Below are positions 62,638 to 64,000 of a DNA stretch of 64,000 bases, in pieces. A program made the position numbers and the translations under genes. Positions within the stretch are counted from its first letter, which is position 1; every line of letters begins with the position of its first letter. The notes beneath the pieces are model-generated. The model did not search any database. It was given only the letters and a program-made list of their open reading frames with translations, and was not told the origin of the DNA. Source of the DNA: Promineifilum sp. (GTDB taxonomy: Bacteria; Chloroflexota; Anaerolineae; Promineifilales; Promineifilaceae); contig JAGOBF010000006.1 in assembly GCA_017983515.1 (NCBI GenBank), forward strand, positions 62,001 to 126,000. The letters are read 5' to 3'.

Positions 62638-64000
62638 CTAATTATCGAACGTACGGACTTCCGCGCGGGTTATGCCCGTCACGTCGCCGTCAACCGCCTG
62701 GATAGAATCAAACAGAATTTGCATGACATAGGACGAGTTGTGGGCAAAACCACCGGGGTCCTTTTGGGAATCCTGGTAGTTATAGGCCGCACGCAACAGG
62801 TTGGGCGTCCAGGACGAGAAGCCCTCTTCGTCGTCATTGACGCGGCCGTTGCCGTCTGTGTCCCCAAACCAGTAAGGATAGGCGTGGGCGTCGTAGATGA
62901 TAGCCGTGCCCACCACGTCGGCCGCATAGGCCTGAATGGCCGCGTACAGACTGTTGCGCATGGTGTCGATCTCGCCGTAGACGCCTTCGGTGACGTCGCC
63001 GTCGCCGTCGTAGTCCACATCGGTCATACGGATGGTGCGTAGCCCTTCGAGCGTATCCGCGCCCTCGTGACATTCGGCACAATCCTCGATGACGATCTCC
63101 AGCGCATGGGTGTCGTGGCATTCGGTGCAGGAGTTAAAGACGCCGACGTGCTCGTTGAAGCCGGTATATTCCCGGCCCTCGAACTCATAGGCCCCCTTAA
63201 CTTCGGTGCCGAACAACGTCGCCCCGGCGGCGAAGTAGTGGATATTGAGGAAGCGCAGGTCTTCGCTGACCTCATTGGGCGCTTTGTCGCCGATGAGCCT
63301 GTCAACGCTGACGGTGGACTCACGGCCCTGATGGCAGTTGAGGCACATATTGGCCGCCGAGTCGCGCTCGCCGAACGTGACCGTCGCCCCGCTGGGGAAG
63401 CGCACCGACGGCACTTCGTACAGCGTGAATTCCTGCACGTCGTTGTGACACGTGCCGCAATTCAAGCCATTGCTGGCCGGTTGGCTGGTGACAACGCCCT
63501 CGGTGACGAACTCCGGTTGGCCAGTCGCCGCGTGACACTTCGCGCAACTTCCCGGCACAACGCCGCCCTCAGCGTCCCAATGACGGAAAGCTTCTTCGGA
63601 GCCGGCGAAGTGGCCGTGATCGATGCGATGGGCCGCGGACATATCGACAGGGGTGTCGATAGCCGTGTTCAGGTCCTGGGTGGAGTCGTACAGCAACTCA
63701 ATGATGTACTTGCCGCCGTGGGCATGGACGCCGGGGTCTTTCTGCGAGACCTGGAAGTTGTAGGCGGCCTTAGCCAGTCTACCCGTCCAGCCGCTGAAGG
63801 CATTGTCGAAGGACGCTTCTTCCTCGCTCAATGTACCGTCGGCGTCGCTATCGTTAAAGAAGTAAGGGTAGGCCGTCGTGCTATAGCCGATAGGCGTGCC
63901 GGTCACTTCCGTGGTGTAGGCCGTCATGGCTTGCCACAGCAGGTCGCGCACACCCCCGATCTCGTAGTAGATGCCTTCCGTCATGTCGCCATCACCGTCG
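62638..64000 (-). CDS. multiheme c-type cytochrome-like protein with duplicated EF-hand-containing modules (N-terminus outside the window)
   Basis: 454 residues visible, open to the window edge. Five CxxCH heme sites are seen: CAKCH, CGTCH, CLNCH, CTECH, CAECH. Before and after the heme region lie two copies of a module of about 125 residues. Each starts DGDGDxTEGxYxEI with an internal EF-hand-like loop (DSDADGTLSEEEASF in one, DTDGNGRVNDDEEGF in the other) and ends YNFQVSQKDPG or YNYQDSQKDPG and a conserved AHGGKYI/AHNSSYV. The protein is therefore probably exported, calcium-bound and involved in electron transfer. The upstream part probably has more hemes. I do not recognise a specific enzyme. 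Confidence 0.8.
   Translation of the reverse strand, partial: DGDGDMTEGIYYEIGGVRDLLWQAMTAYTTEVTGTPIGYSTTAYPYFFNDSDADGTLSEEEASFDNAFSGWTGRLAKAAYNFQVSQKDPGVHAHGGKYIIELLYDSTQDLNTAIDTPVDMSAAHRIDHGHFAGSEEAFRHWDAEGGVVPGSCAKCHAATGQPEFVTEGVVTSQPASNGLNCGTCHNDVQEFTLYEVPSVRFPSGATVTFGERDSAANMCLNCHQGRESTVSVDRLIGDKAPNEVSEDLRFLNIHYFAAGATLFGTEVKGAYEFEGREYTGFNEHVGVFNSCTECHDTHALEIVIEDCAECHEGADTLEGLRTIRMTDVDYDGDGDVTEGVYGEIDTMRNSLYAAIQAYAADVVGTAIIYDAHAYPYWFGDTDGNGRVNDDEEGFSSWTPNLLRAAYNYQDSQKDPGGFAHNSSYVMQILFDSIQAVDGDVTGITRAEVRTFDN

Overview
The window is high-GC bacterial chromosome with long, densely packed genes and no rRNA, tRNA, phage or insertion sequence that I can recognise. Several traits point to Chloroflexota, probably an Anaerolineae-type lineage close to Ca. 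Promineifilum. These are many lipoproteins and surface proteins with Thr/Pro-rich linkers after the signal peptide, a C-terminal-style FLPSI motif, LVIVD propellers, a PBP1A-type enzyme, menaquinone methylation, a TrpB-like synthase, a DnaD/DnaC-type helicase-loading cluster and abundant small palindromic repeats. This placement is an inference from gene content, not a phylogeny.

Layout. 1-1003 (-) is a cut-off DUF6345-like membrane protein. 1428-7738 (+) is a tryptophan region: a sigma70-type promoter and a Trp-specific T-box leader precede trpB2, trpE and trpS, followed by a lipoprotein gene and trpG. 7925-11211 holds a large M16 peptidase and a broken MaoC-like gene. 11188-18850 is mostly minus strand: hypotheticals, a P-loop kinase, a deoxyinosine glycosylase, a class A PBP and a LysM surface protein. 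19203-24563 carries DoxX, NDH-2, OsmC, DUF6391, holA and a SIMPL lipoprotein. 24700-26861 is the shikimate pair aroK-aroB fusion and aroQ. 26858-38085 contains an M1 peptidase, ftsK, menG, a DsbA-like gene interrupted by an in-frame UGA, a PadR/PspC pair, an SDR, a LysM-LTD protein, nfo and an M19 dipeptidase. 38122-38856 is an AT-rich orphan. 38998-43182 is dnaE. 43649-50090 holds an RNA methyltransferase, a zinc-ribbon protein, an LVIVD propeller, a PIN toxin-antitoxin pair and icd. 50431-55042 and beyond hold a gluzincin lipoprotein, a bifunctional-nuclease-family protein and the dnaB-dnaD-dnaC-like cluster. 56637-59424 holds a PadR/HAAS pair, thiD and a GbsR-type regulator. 59482-62337 (-) holds a sugar epimerase and the tsaE-tsaB-rimI operon. 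62638-64000 (-) is a partial multiheme cytochrome.

The most interesting signal is at 32276-32956. A lipoprotein thioredoxin-fold (DsbA-like) gene has TGA exactly where the first Cys of its CxxC motif should be. The frame stays open on both sides, and a perfect 7-bp stem with a G-containing loop starts about 10 nt downstream, as expected for a bacterial SECIS element. This is a candidate UxxC selenoprotein.

A second theme is several families of short palindromic repeats scattered between genes and also inside reading frames. They supply in-frame residues in TrpE, the M16 peptidase, AroB, AroQ, DnaE and the toxin C-terminus, much like palindromic elements known inside Rickettsia proteins.
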